Source: Chryseobacterium luteum (lineage in GTDB: Bacteria; Bacteroidota; Bacteroidia; Flavobacteriales; Weeksellaceae). From it: a stretch of DNA of 64,000 nt. The notes beneath the pieces were generated by a model. That model made no database searches. It was not told the origin of the DNA and saw only the letters and a program-made list of their open reading frames with translations. The translations under genes and the position numbers were made by a program. Location: contig NZ_JPRO01000014.1 in NCBI RefSeq assembly GCF_000737785.1, positions 62,001 to 126,000 of the forward strand. The letters are read 5' to 3'. This document shows positions 16,348-24,210 of this stretch, piece by piece; the first letter of the stretch is position 1; every line of letters starts with the position of its first letter.

Positions 16348-17007
16348 TCAGAACGTTTTAGAAATGAATTTTCTTATTTTTTCCAGGTTTTTAATTCCCG
16401 GTTCCAGTTCAAACTTTGAATTAATGTCAACCGCAAATGGTTTTTGCCTCAGAAGGCCGATGTCTTCAATATTTTCTTCTGAAATCCCGCCGCTCAGAAA
16501 ATAGGGAAGCGGGACCTCCAATTCATTCAATACGGTCCAGTCAAATTGTTTTCCCGTTCCTCCAAATGCCTTCCCGTCCGTATCAAAAAGGAAATAACTA
16601 ACAACTGAAAGATGGGAACCGATTGTATTTTCTATTCTTTTTCGAGCTTCCTGATCATTGCTGCCAATCCTGATCACCTTGATGATTTTGGTTTCCGGCT
16701 GTAGCTTTTGACCTAATTCAATAATAAAATCTTGATTCTCATCACCGTGAAGCTGAATCAGATTCAATCCTGCTTTTTCTGCGATATCTGTAATTCTATC
16801 AATTTTTTCATTCACAAAAACCCCTGTTTTTCCGGGATGGCTGATCTTCGAGATATCTTCGGGACTCAAATGGTTCAAAACATATCTTGGTGATTTTTCA
16901 TAGAAAATAAACCCTAAAAAATCCGTTTTCAGGGGAATTAATTCATGAATTTGATTGAATTGGGTCAATCCACAAACTTTTATTTTTGGCTGCGGGTCTT
17001 TACTCAT
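16348..17007 (-). CDS. trpF: Phosphoribosylanthranilate isomerase
   Basis: 219-residue TIM-barrel enzyme carrying out the third step of tryptophan synthesis. The catalytic Cys is in KIKVCGLTQ (about residue 12), the substrate region is FLGFIFYEKSPRYV, LIQLHGDE is conserved, the catalytic Asp is in YFLFDTDGKAFGGTGKQFDW, and PYFLSGGISEENI forms the phosphate site. It lies 18 bases after trpC as a separate protein, unlike the fused enzyme of E. coli. Confidence 0.94.
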   Translation of the reverse strand: MSKDPQPKIKVCGLTQFNQIHELIPLKTDFLGFIFYEKSPRYVLNHLSPEDISKISHPGKTGVFVNEKIDRITDIAEKAGLNLIQLHGDENQDFIIELGQKLQPETKIIKVIRIGSNDQEARKRIENTIGSHLSVVSYFLFDTDGKAFGGTGKQFDWTVLNELEVPLPYFLSGGISEENIEDIGLLRQKPFAVDINSKFELEPGIKNLEKIRKFISKTF

Positions 17008-17025
17008 TGTCAGATGGATAAACTG

Positions 17026-17805
17026 TTATATTCCTGCACTGGAAACAAATTCAGCGAATTTTTTTGCCGGATCCTCATTCTTCATAAAATATTCCCCCAT
17101 CAGAAAACCGTCAAATCCTTTTTCTTTTAAATATCTGAAATCTTCCAGATGGTAAATTCCGCTTTCCGCAACGGATAAAACATCTTTAGGAAGCTGATCT
17201 TTTAATTGTACTGAATGTTGAAGGTCAACTTTAAAATCTTTCAAATTTCTGTTGTTAATGCCGACAAGGTCAATTGCAGAATTGAAATGCTTTAGCTCTT
17301 CTTGTGTGTGAATTTCCAGCAGGACCTCCAGATTCAGCTGGTGCGCCAGTTCTGTAAATTCCTGAACCTGATCCGGAGAAAGACAGGCTGCGATTAGTAA
17401 AACAGCGTCGGCACCGATGCTTTTAGCTTCGTAAAACTGGTACTCATCCACCATAAAATCTTTTCTGAGAATTGGAATATTGATATGGTTTCTTACGTTT
17501 AAAATATCATCGAAACTTCCTCCAAAAAAATCCTTGTCAGTCAGGATTGAAATTCCTGATGCCCCGAAATTCTCATAGGCGGAAACCACTTCTAAAGGCT
17601 GAACCTGGTCATTAATAATTCCCTTTGACGGAGATTTTCTTTTAAATTCGGCAATAATTCCGCTTTTATTTTTAACAGATTCTTTCAGGGAAAAACCAGG
17701 TCTTCCAAAAAATTCAGAATTCTTCAGATCATCCATTGAAATTTTAGCTTTTGAAACTGCAATTTCTTCGTTTTTTCTTTCAATAATTTTGTCCAGTATT
17801 GTCAT
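17026..17805 (-). CDS. trpC: Indole-3-glycerol phosphate synthase
   Basis: 259-residue TIM-barrel enzyme that closes the indole ring. Diagnostic segments are IAEFKRKSPSKG (catalytic Lys), ILRKDFMVDEYQFYEAKSIGADAVLLIAA (Lys and Glu of the active site), LVGINNRNLKDF and SVAESGI. Length is normal. It precedes trpF on the operon with an 18-base gap. Confidence 0.95.
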   Translation of the reverse strand: MTILDKIIERKNEEIAVSKAKISMDDLKNSEFFGRPGFSLKESVKNKSGIIAEFKRKSPSKGIINDQVQPLEVVSAYENFGASGISILTDKDFFGGSFDDILNVRNHINIPILRKDFMVDEYQFYEAKSIGADAVLLIAACLSPDQVQEFTELAHQLNLEVLLEIHTQEELKHFNSAIDLVGINNRNLKDFKVDLQHSVQLKDQLPKDVLSVAESGIYHLEDFRYLKEKGFDGFLMGEYFMKNEDPAKKFAEFVSSAGI

Positions 17806-17886
17806 TTTTTTTAAACTAGAAGTTAGAATTTAAAATTTCCGGTATCAACTGATAACCAGTAATCAGCAGCTAATTGATATCAATAA

Positions 17887-18876
17887 TTAACCATTCACCA
17901 ATAATTCAAGACTTTTTAATGCTTTTCCGCTTTCCAGGCTTTCTTTTGCCAGTGCAAGACAGTCTTCATAGGATCCGAATTTCCGGGTATGAAGAAGAGC
18001 CGTTGATGCATTGGCAAGAACCACAGAATTTTGCTGTACCGAGCCTTTTCCTTCGAGAATATTCCTGAAGATCTTTGCCGATTCCTGAGGTGTTTCACCG
18101 CCTCTGATGCTTTCCGGGCTTACAGAATCAAATCCCAGATCCTGCGCAGAATAAATTTCCTCGCCGCTTTTCGTAATGATCTTGCTGTCCTGGGTAAGGC
18201 TTATTTCATCATAGCCGTCCAGACCGTGTAGCAGGACAAACTCCCGATCTTCTTTCTGCAAAAGGTATTGGTAGATTCTTGCAATTTCAAGATTATACAC
18301 TCCGATCACCGAATATCTTGGCTTTGCGGGATTGACCAACGGGCCCAGAAGGTTAAAGAATGTTCTGAGTCCCAAAGCTTTTCGTAAAGCACCGACAGAC
18401 TGAAGTGCGGGATGAAAATACGGAGCATGAAGAAAACAGATATTGGCTTTTTCAAGATCATGATTCAGTTGGTCGGAATTGTTTTTGAACTGATAGCCAA
18501 GCTCTTCCATTACATTGGATGATCCTGTGGTGGCAGATGCCCCGTAGTTTCCGTGCTTGGCAACTTTCTGTCCTGTTCCGGCAACAACAAAGCTTGCCAG
18601 CGTTGATATATTGATGGTGTTTTTACCGTCACCTCCCGTCCCTACGATGTCTATCGTATCATCGGTATCGAGATGTACGGAAACGGCCATCTGCAAAAGA
18701 GCTTCCCTGAAACCTTCGAGCTCTTTTAAGGTAATATTCCGCATCAGAAATACGCTGATGAAGGCGGTAACCTCTGCGGTATTGAATTTATTCTGAGCAA
18801 TTTCAATCATCGTTGCCTTCGCCTCAGATTTGGACAAGGTGTGATGATTGAACAGGTATTGTAATATTTCTTTCAT
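17887..18876 (-). CDS. trpD: Anthranilate phosphoribosyltransferase
   Basis: 329-residue TrpD starting MKEILQYLFNHHTLS, which transfers phosphoribose to anthranilate. Conserved motifs are DIVGTGGDGKNTINIST (PRPP loop), KHGNYGASATTGSSNVMEELG, and LLGPLVNPAKP. The ATG at 18876 is chosen because it gives the usual TrpD N-terminus. An in-frame ATG at 18942 would add 22 residues and overlap the upstream gene. It is separate from trpG, unlike in E. coli. Confidence 0.94.
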   Translation of the reverse strand: MKEILQYLFNHHTLSKSEAKATMIEIAQNKFNTAEVTAFISVFLMRNITLKELEGFREALLQMAVSVHLDTDDTIDIVGTGGDGKNTINISTLASFVVAGTGQKVAKHGNYGASATTGSSNVMEELGYQFKNNSDQLNHDLEKANICFLHAPYFHPALQSVGALRKALGLRTFFNLLGPLVNPAKPRYSVIGVYNLEIARIYQYLLQKEDREFVLLHGLDGYDEISLTQDSKIITKSGEEIYSAQDLGFDSVSPESIRGGETPQESAKIFRNILEGKGSVQQNSVVLANASTALLHTRKFGSYEDCLALAKESLESGKALKSLELLVNG

Positions 18877-18928
18877 TTGTGGTGTTTTTATGGTTGTTGC
18901 GTAATCGCTTTCTGCTGTTTTCATAATT

Positions 18929-19411
18929 CTAAGTGTAAACAAATTGCATTAAAGCTTCAGCTGAACTGAAATTAAGTTTTTCTGCAAGTCTTTCTAAAAC
19001 TTCTTTGTCTGCAAGGTTCAAATTAATGTGTAACTGATCAAAGATTATATAGAGATCACAGTCATATTTTGGGAAATCAAATAATTCTAAGTACAGTGTA
19101 ATCCTTTCATTCACTTTATAATCAAGTTCTAAGCTTGAAATTAAAGACAAAGCAAATAATTCGATCTGAAACCCACTCCAGTTGGGAATATCTTTTTTTA
19201 TTTTTTCAAGAATATTCTCACTGGAATTTTGAATGAGCCTTATCACATCATCAGTACCATGACATTCACTCCACCAATCGCTGTCCCAGTTCTCATGCTC
19301 CAAAATGTAGGCATAGATCCGGAGAACTTCCTCGTCAGAACTTTGGGTTCTGTTGTTTTGTGCATGCATTTCTTTTTTGGCAAGAAACTGCTCAAACTCT
19401 TCCTTGGTCAT
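18929..19411 (-). CDS. Hypothetical protein between trpG and trpD
   Basis: 160 residues, acidic and helical, with no signal peptide. It begins MTKEEFEQFLAKKEM and contains a Trp-rich patch (NWDSDWWSECHG). No family is recognised. It starts two bases after the trpG stop (an immediate junction) and ends 52 bases before the trpD start, so it is an embedded passenger of the trp operon. The two adjacent Trp codons near residue 46 could make its translation sensitive to tryptophan supply, but that is speculation. Confidence 0.65.
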   Translation of the reverse strand: MTKEEFEQFLAKKEMHAQNNRTQSSDEEVLRIYAYILEHENWDSDWWSECHGTDDVIRLIQNSSENILEKIKKDIPNWSGFQIELFALSLISSLELDYKVNERITLYLELFDFPKYDCDLYIIFDQLHINLNLADKEVLERLAEKLNFSSAEALMQFVYT

Positions 19412-19412
19412 C

Positions 19413-20021
19413 TCAGTTCAATAAAAAATTTCTGATAATGACTTCTCCATCAGGAGTTAAGATGCTTTCGGGATGAAACTGCACCCCGTGCACATCATAA
19501 GTTTTGTGCTGCAGGGCCATAATCATTCCGTCCTTATCTACCGCTGTGATTTCCAGCTCTTCCGGGAAACCTTCCGGATTGACTGCCCAGCTGTGGTATC
19601 TTCCCACTTCCATTCCTGAAACCAGGTTTTTGAAAATTTTCGTGTTTTCTTTAACAAATTCAGCAGAAGTGGCCACGCCATGAAAAATTTCTGAAAGATT
19701 GATCAGGTTGCCTCCAAAAGCTTCTGCAATAGCCTGTTGGCCAAGACATACGCCCAGAATACTTTTACTGGGAGCGTATTCCCTGATCAGTTCCAGTAAG
19801 ATTCCTGCTTCTTCCGGAATTCCCGGACCGGGAGAAAGGATAATTTTGTCATATTTCCCGATTTCTTCCAAAGTGATCTGATCATTTCTTATGACATCCA
19901 CTTTCTGATCCAGAATTCTTTCAATGATCTGGACAAGGTTGTACGTAAAGCTGTCGTAGTTATCAAAAACCAGAACTTTAAATGGAGTATTGACCGCAGG
20001 TTGGTTTATATTATTATTCAT
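19413..20021 (-). CDS. trpG: Anthranilate synthase component II (glutamine amidotransferase)
   Basis: 202-residue class I glutamine amidotransferase supplying ammonia to TrpE. It has VLVFDNYDSFTYNLVQ at the N-terminus, ILSPGPGIPEEAG (oxyanion loop), the nucleophile Cys in ILGVCLGQQAIAEAFGG (about residue 93), and the His-Glu pair in VQFHPESILT. It follows trpE by 53 bases. It could also serve para-aminobenzoate synthesis, as some TrpG/PabA proteins do. Confidence 0.95.
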   Translation of the reverse strand: MNNNINQPAVNTPFKVLVFDNYDSFTYNLVQIIERILDQKVDVIRNDQITLEEIGKYDKIILSPGPGIPEEAGILLELIREYAPSKSILGVCLGQQAIAEAFGGNLINLSEIFHGVATSAEFVKENTKIFKNLVSGMEVGRYHSWAVNPEGFPEELEITAVDKDGMIMALQHKTYDVHGVQFHPESILTPDGEVIIRNFLLN

Positions 20022-20074
20022 TTTTTGTTTTTTTACTGTTTGATGATGGGTAGTTGCCGGTTATTGGATGACCT

Positions 20075-21499
20075 TTAATTCATTACTAATTTACCTGCTT
20101 TATCGACTGCTTTTTTCAAGGCGTTTAATTTATTGTTCACTTCCTGCAGCTCATTTTCAGGGACGGATTTTGCGACCAGCCCTGCTCCGGCCTGATAATA
20201 AAGGGTATTGTTTCTGCTTAAAAAAGTACGGATCATAATCGCCTGGTTGCAGGTTCCGTTTAACCCGATCATACCGATGCATCCGCCGTAATAGCCGCGG
20301 GAATCTTTTTCATACTGATCAATCAGCTGAAGGGCTTTATGTTTTGGTGCCCCGCTTAAAGTTCCCTGCGGAAAGGTTGCGGAAACCATATCCATAGGAT
20401 TGAGATTTTCGGGAAGATCAGCAGTAACTTCGCTTACCATATGGATAACGTGGGAAAAGAGCTGAATCTCCTTAAGTTTGGTAACGGTTACATTTTTGCC
20501 AAGTTTACCAAGATCGTTTCTTGCCAGGTCTACCAACATGGTGTGCTCCGCATTTTCTTTCGGGTCATTTTTTAAAGCCTCAATCGACGCCAGGTCGGTT
20601 TCCAGATGTCCGGTTCTTTTGAAAGTTCCGGCAATAGGGTGGATGATGGCTTTATTGTCTTTAATGATTAGCTGGCTTTCAGGGCTTGATCCGAATAATT
20701 TGTAGTTTCCATAATCAAAAAAGAAAAGATAGGGAGAAGGATTGATGTTTCTAAGGGCACGGTAGACATTGAATTCATCCCCTTTGAATTTCTGTTCAAA
20801 TCTTCTGCTCAGAACCAGTTGAAAAACATCGCCTCTCATGCAGTGTTTTTGTGCCGTTTTTACCAGTTCAATATATTCTTCATCCGTAAGATTAGAAGTT
20901 TCGCTGGCGGTTTTTTCGAAAGGGTAGACCGGAATATTCTGATTTCTGATCAGGCTTTCCAGCAAATAAATCTCGGATTTTAAACCTGGAATTTGATTTT
21001 CAATAATATGCATTTCATCATTGTAATGATTGATGGCAATGACGTACTGGTATAATCTGTAACGGAGAATCGGGATTTCTACTTCCGGGCTCTGTGGCTT
21101 CAGGCTGATGTTTTCGAAAAACTGTACAGCTTCAAAACTGGTGTATCCGAAAAGGCTCTGGGCTGTCTGTTCAATGGGATCATGCGTAGTTTCACAATCG
21201 AAGATACTTTGAAATTCATCAAAAATATCAGTAATTTTACGTTCGCCTATCAGCTGCTTTACAGGATCTGAACCGGGAAGCTTGATTTCAAACTCGTTCA
21301 GGTTTTTAACTTCAATTCCTGCAACGGCATTCACAGCAATAAACGAAAAGTTATTGTCAATATTCTTGGAATCCGAACTTTCCAGAAGGATGGTATCCCG
21401 GAATCTGTCTCTGATCTGAAGATAGATATTCATGGGAGTATAAAGATCTCCCAGCGTTTTTCTGGAACCGGTTTTTATTTTTATTTTTTGAGTGGTCAT
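20075..21499 (-). CDS. trpE: Anthranilate synthase component I
   Basis: 474-residue chorismate-using enzyme that makes anthranilate. The C-terminal catalytic domain shows RRFEQKFKGDEFNVYRALRNINPSPYLFFFDYG, GSSPES, HPIAGTFKRTG, DLARNDLGK and FPQGTLSGAPKHKALQLID, all typical of TrpE. The N-terminal LLESSDS is the tryptophan feedback-binding element. The ATG at 21499 is used because the upstream in-frame extension runs through the attenuator hairpin. It is the first structural gene of the trp operon. Confidence 0.95.
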   Translation of the reverse strand: MTTQKIKIKTGSRKTLGDLYTPMNIYLQIRDRFRDTILLESSDSKNIDNNFSFIAVNAVAGIEVKNLNEFEIKLPGSDPVKQLIGERKITDIFDEFQSIFDCETTHDPIEQTAQSLFGYTSFEAVQFFENISLKPQSPEVEIPILRYRLYQYVIAINHYNDEMHIIENQIPGLKSEIYLLESLIRNQNIPVYPFEKTASETSNLTDEEYIELVKTAQKHCMRGDVFQLVLSRRFEQKFKGDEFNVYRALRNINPSPYLFFFDYGNYKLFGSSPESQLIIKDNKAIIHPIAGTFKRTGHLETDLASIEALKNDPKENAEHTMLVDLARNDLGKLGKNVTVTKLKEIQLFSHVIHMVSEVTADLPENLNPMDMVSATFPQGTLSGAPKHKALQLIDQYEKDSRGYYGGCIGMIGLNGTCNQAIMIRTFLSRNNTLYYQAGAGLVAKSVPENELQEVNNKLNALKKAVDKAGKLVMN

Positions 21500-21527
21500 C
21501 TGACTTGTATTTCTGTTTTGATTAAAT

Positions 21528-21557
21528 AAAAAAAGCTTCAACGGAATCCGTCAAAGC
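21528..21557 (-). terminator. trp attenuator (rho-independent terminator)
   Basis: On the minus strand GCTTTGACGG-ATT-CCGTTGAAGC forms ten consecutive pairs (two G-U), followed by TTTTTTT. It lies between the leader peptide and trpE. The 3' arm can also pair with leader bases at 21618-21626 (eight of nine positions), giving an alternative antiterminator. Confidence 0.85.
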
Positions 21558-21591
21558 CTATATATTGTATCTTAATTATTCTGCTATACCA

Positions 21592-21669
21592 TTAGCAACA
21601 TGACAATACCTCCAGACCCGACGAAGAGTTTGAAAGCCACCACCAAATATTGTTGCTCATATTAAACAT
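21592..21669 (-). CDS. trpL: trp operon leader peptide with three consecutive Trp codons
   Basis: A 25-codon frame, MFNMSNNIWWWLSNSSSG then LEVLSCC and TAA, upstream of trpE. Three successive TGG codons (residues 9-11) are the hallmark of an attenuation leader: ribosomes stall there when charged tRNA-Trp is scarce. The following hairpin (TGCTA/TAGCA around the stop codon) and the terminator at 21528-21557 complete the arrangement. The start may be the first ATG (21669) or the second (21660). The promoter box ends only four bases before the first one. Confidence 0.85.
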   Translation of the reverse strand: MFNMSNNIWWWLSNSSSGLEVLSCC

Positions 21670-21673
21670 GGGA

Positions 21674-21705
21674 CAAATGTAGAAATTTTTTTAATATAAA
21701 AACAA
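21674..21705 (-). promoter_or_regulatory. trp operon promoter
   Basis: TACATTTG (21674-21681, exact TAnnTTTG) with a TTG at 21703-21705, 21 bases upstream, in a T-rich setting. The predicted transcription start falls at or next to the leader peptide ATG. Confidence 0.6.
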
Positions 21706-21744
21706 AAAAACGGCAGAATTAAAAAAACTTAATATTGAAATCTT

Positions 21745-22389
21745 CTATTTAAGCTGCTTCAGCTCCTTTTTTAATTCTTCAATTTTTATTTTGTATTCTT
21801 CACTTTCATAGTATTTTACATAGTCTTCCAGAGCTGAAATATATTCTTCAATGAATTCCTTATTGGTTCTGTCCGCTTCATATTTGATTCTGGCAGAGTT
21901 CACCGGAGCCATTTTTTCATATTTCAGCAAAGCGTTTCCTTCTTTGGACTGATAATACAGGATCACGATGTTTTTCTCATATCCCGGAATATATTTTACC
22001 GGAAAATGCTGCTCCATCCTCGGAATCCTGATGGCATTTTCAATAGGATAAATGGTAGCACTTGTTGTTGAAAAATAAGTTGACACATATTTCCCGTCCT
22101 GCTTTTTGACAATAGCTTCATAATCATGAATATACATATCATTCAGTGTAGAATTGGTTTCTACATCAGAGGTGATGACGGCTGTACTTTCTACACCGTA
22201 TTGGTTTAAAAACCAGGCATTCAGATACTGTCCGGCAATACCGTTCAGAATAGCCAGAGGAATGATAGGAGCAAGGAACCATGCCTTTCTGGTCATGTAG
22301 GAAAGCAGCACAAAGAACACCAGAAGTATGATCACAGTATAAAAACCGTGATGGCTGGTGAAAAACAGAATTTTGGAGATGAAAATCAT
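21745..22389 (-). CDS. Hypothetical membrane protein
   Basis: 214 residues with two hydrophobic segments (about residues 16-32 and 37-55), a soluble domain containing STAVITSDVETNSTL and FPVKYIPGYEKNIVILYY, and a charged coiled-coil-like C-terminus (EEYKIKIEELKKELKQLK). It has the look of DUF3592-like membrane proteins, but the match is weak. It stands alone between the trp leader and a divergently placed lipoprotein gene. Confidence 0.65.
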   Translation of the reverse strand: MIFISKILFFTSHHGFYTVIILLVFFVLLSYMTRKAWFLAPIIPLAILNGIAGQYLNAWFLNQYGVESTAVITSDVETNSTLNDMYIHDYEAIVKKQDGKYVSTYFSTTSATIYPIENAIRIPRMEQHFPVKYIPGYEKNIVILYYQSKEGNALLKYEKMAPVNSARIKYEADRTNKEFIEEYISALEDYVKYYESEEYKIKIEELKKELKQLK

Positions 22390-22528
22390 AGCTTAAATTT
22401 AAAATTATTGACGCATATAATCATTATCTAAACATTAATTTTATGGAAAAATGTAAGCAATGTGGAGATAAATCATGAGTTTAGAAGCTTATTTTTTATA
22501 TTTTTGTCTAAATTTTATAGAAAAAATA

Positions 22529-22753
22529 ATGAGAAAAGTATTAGCAATTGCATTCATCGGAAGTTTATTCGTAGTAAACTGTTCCAAGAAACCTGATCAT
22601 ACATTACAGGACAGCAACACCATGCTTGAAGAACCTGAAGCTCCAGCAGTAGTAGATTCTACAGCTAAGAAAGCTGCTCCGGCTGCTGCAACAACGCCTG
22701 CGCCAGCTACTCCTGAAGCAGCTAAAACAGATTCTACTGCAGCAAAAAAATAA
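22529..22753 (+). CDS. Small Ala/Pro/Thr-rich lipoprotein
   Basis: 74 residues: a lipoprotein signal MRKVLAIAFIGSLFVVNCSKK (anchor Cys18), then a low-complexity tail rich in Ala, Pro, Thr and Lys (KKAAPAAATTPAPATPEA). The ATG at 22529 is chosen over an in-frame ATG at 22475, which lacks a signal peptide. The stop overlaps the start of the cytochrome gene by one base (TAATG), so the two are coupled. It is probably an outer-membrane linked companion or spacer protein for the cytochrome. Confidence 0.65.
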   Translation: MRKVLAIAFIGSLFVVNCSKKPDHTLQDSNTMLEEPEAPAVVDSTAKKAAPAAATTPAPATPEAAKTDSTAAKK

Positions 22754-23127
22754 TGAAAAAATTCCTTTTGGCAGGAGCTGTGGGATTTCTGATCCTTTCC
22801 TGTTCTAAAAAAGAAAATACGGAGGTACCAGGTATGCCTTCCGGAACATCCGCTGTTTCGGAGCCGGCAAAAGCTAATCTTTCAGGTGACCAGATCATTG
22901 AAACATTAGACTGTTCAGGATGCCATGCCGTGAATGAGAGAATGATAGGACCTTCTTACAAAGAGATTGCAGAAAAATATTCTGATAAAGATATTGAAAT
23001 GCTGGCCTCGAAGATTATAGAAGGCGGAAGCGGAGTTTGGGGAGGTGTTCCGATGGCTGCCCATCCACAGGTGTCTAAAGAAGATGCCAAAAAAATGGTA
23101 GAATATATTCTGAGTCAGAAAAAATAA
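22753..23127 (+). CDS. Class I cytochrome c lipoprotein
   Basis: 124 residues. The lipoprotein signal has its anchor at Cys17 (FLILSCSKK). The heme-binding CxxCH is Cys54-Cys57-His58 (LDCSGCHAVN), and the axial methionine is probably Met101 (GGVPMAAHP). The fold is the small c551/c552 type, with MIGPSYKEIAEKY between. A membrane-tethered monoheme cytochrome of this sort carries electrons in the periplasm. It is translationally coupled to the lipoprotein before it. Confidence 0.88.
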   Translation: MKKFLLAGAVGFLILSCSKKENTEVPGMPSGTSAVSEPAKANLSGDQIIETLDCSGCHAVNERMIGPSYKEIAEKYSDKDIEMLASKIIEGGSGVWGGVPMAAHPQVSKEDAKKMVEYILSQKK

Positions 23128-23130
23128 ATT

Positions 23131-24057
23131 ATGCCTGCCGAAAAATCCAGTCTGCACACAAGAAATCTGCATCGTAATCCCTATGATTTTGATCAGCTTA
23201 TTTCTTGTGTGCCAGAACTGAAACATTATGTTTTTGTGAATGCTTATCAAACGGCTACAATCAATTTCAGCCTTCCTAAAGCGGTTAAACTTCTTAATCA
23301 GGCATTACTGTTACATTTTTACAATGTCAAAAACTGGGATATTCCGGAGACCAACCTATGTCCTCCCATTCCCGGACGGGCTGATTACATCCATTATATT
23401 GCTGATTTATTAGCTGAGCAGCGGTCTGAAATTCCTACAGGAACTTCCATATCTGGTCTGGATATTGGGACAGGGGCGAACCTTGTTTATCCTTTACTGG
23501 CTCACAGGTCTTATGGATGGAAAATGCTGGGAACAGATATCAGTAAGGCTTCTTTGGAGAATGCACAGCGTATTTTAGTTGACAATCCGGATGTATTGCC
23601 GGTTATTCAGTTAAAACAGCAGCCTGATCACAATCATATCTTTAAAAATATCATTGAGGCCGGAGATCGTTTTACATTTTCTATGTGTAATCCTCCTTTT
23701 CATGATTCTGAGGAAGCGGCGTTATTAGGAAACCGCAGAAAATCCAACAATCTTAGAAAGTCAAAAATACAAAAGCCGAATCTTAATTTTAGCGGGCAAC
23801 AGTCGGAATTGTGGTGCGAAGGTGGCGAGATGGCTTTTATCAAAAAGATGATCAATGAAAGTGTCCGGTTCTCGTCGCAGGTTTTGTGGTTTACAAGCCT
23901 GGTTTCCAAAAAAGACAATTTACATCAGCTTACTACGCTTTTGAAAAACCTCAGGGTTGAAGAATTTAAAACCATCGATATGGCTCAGGGTCAGAAGATC
24001 AGCCGGATTTTAGCATGGACATTTATCCCGAAACAGACCAGGAAAGATTGGTTTTAA
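23131..24057 (+). CDS. rlmF: 23S rRNA (adenine(1618)-N(6))-methyltransferase
   Basis: 308-residue RlmF, which methylates A1618 of 23S rRNA. The family N-terminus is LHTRNLHRNPYDFDQLI. The SAM site is SGLDIGTGANLVYPLL, and the N6-adenine catalytic motif NPPF is in FSMCNPPFHDSEEAA (about residues 191-205). RKSNNLRKSK and WCEGGEMAFIKKMI follow as expected. It begins three bases after the cytochrome stop, so cotranscription is likely although the functions are unrelated. Confidence 0.93.
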   Translation: MPAEKSSLHTRNLHRNPYDFDQLISCVPELKHYVFVNAYQTATINFSLPKAVKLLNQALLLHFYNVKNWDIPETNLCPPIPGRADYIHYIADLLAEQRSEIPTGTSISGLDIGTGANLVYPLLAHRSYGWKMLGTDISKASLENAQRILVDNPDVLPVIQLKQQPDHNHIFKNIIEAGDRFTFSMCNPPFHDSEEAALLGNRRKSNNLRKSKIQKPNLNFSGQQSELWCEGGEMAFIKKMINESVRFSSQVLWFTSLVSKKDNLHQLTTLLKNLRVEEFKTIDMAQGQKISRILAWTFIPKQTRKDWF

Positions 24058-24210
24058 TAAAAAAAGTGAATTCCCTTTTTGCATGCGAAAATGTTGAAAT
24101 GATCTCCATAAGTTTGTGGAATATTCATTAATTTACTTATTTTGCAAATTAATGAATTGTTTTTATGCTTCATGTACAATTGATGCCATAAAAATTAAAA
24201 AACACACACG

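Noticed and set aside
21500-21541. N-terminal extension of trpE to an ATG at 21541
   Set aside because: It passes through the attenuator terminator; the ATG at 21499 gives the normal TrpE N-terminus.
22443-22478. Tiny frame MEKCKQCGDKS before the lipoprotein gene
   Set aside because: Only 11 codons with no ribosome-binding or conservation evidence; it could be a zinc-ribbon scrap, but this is not supported.
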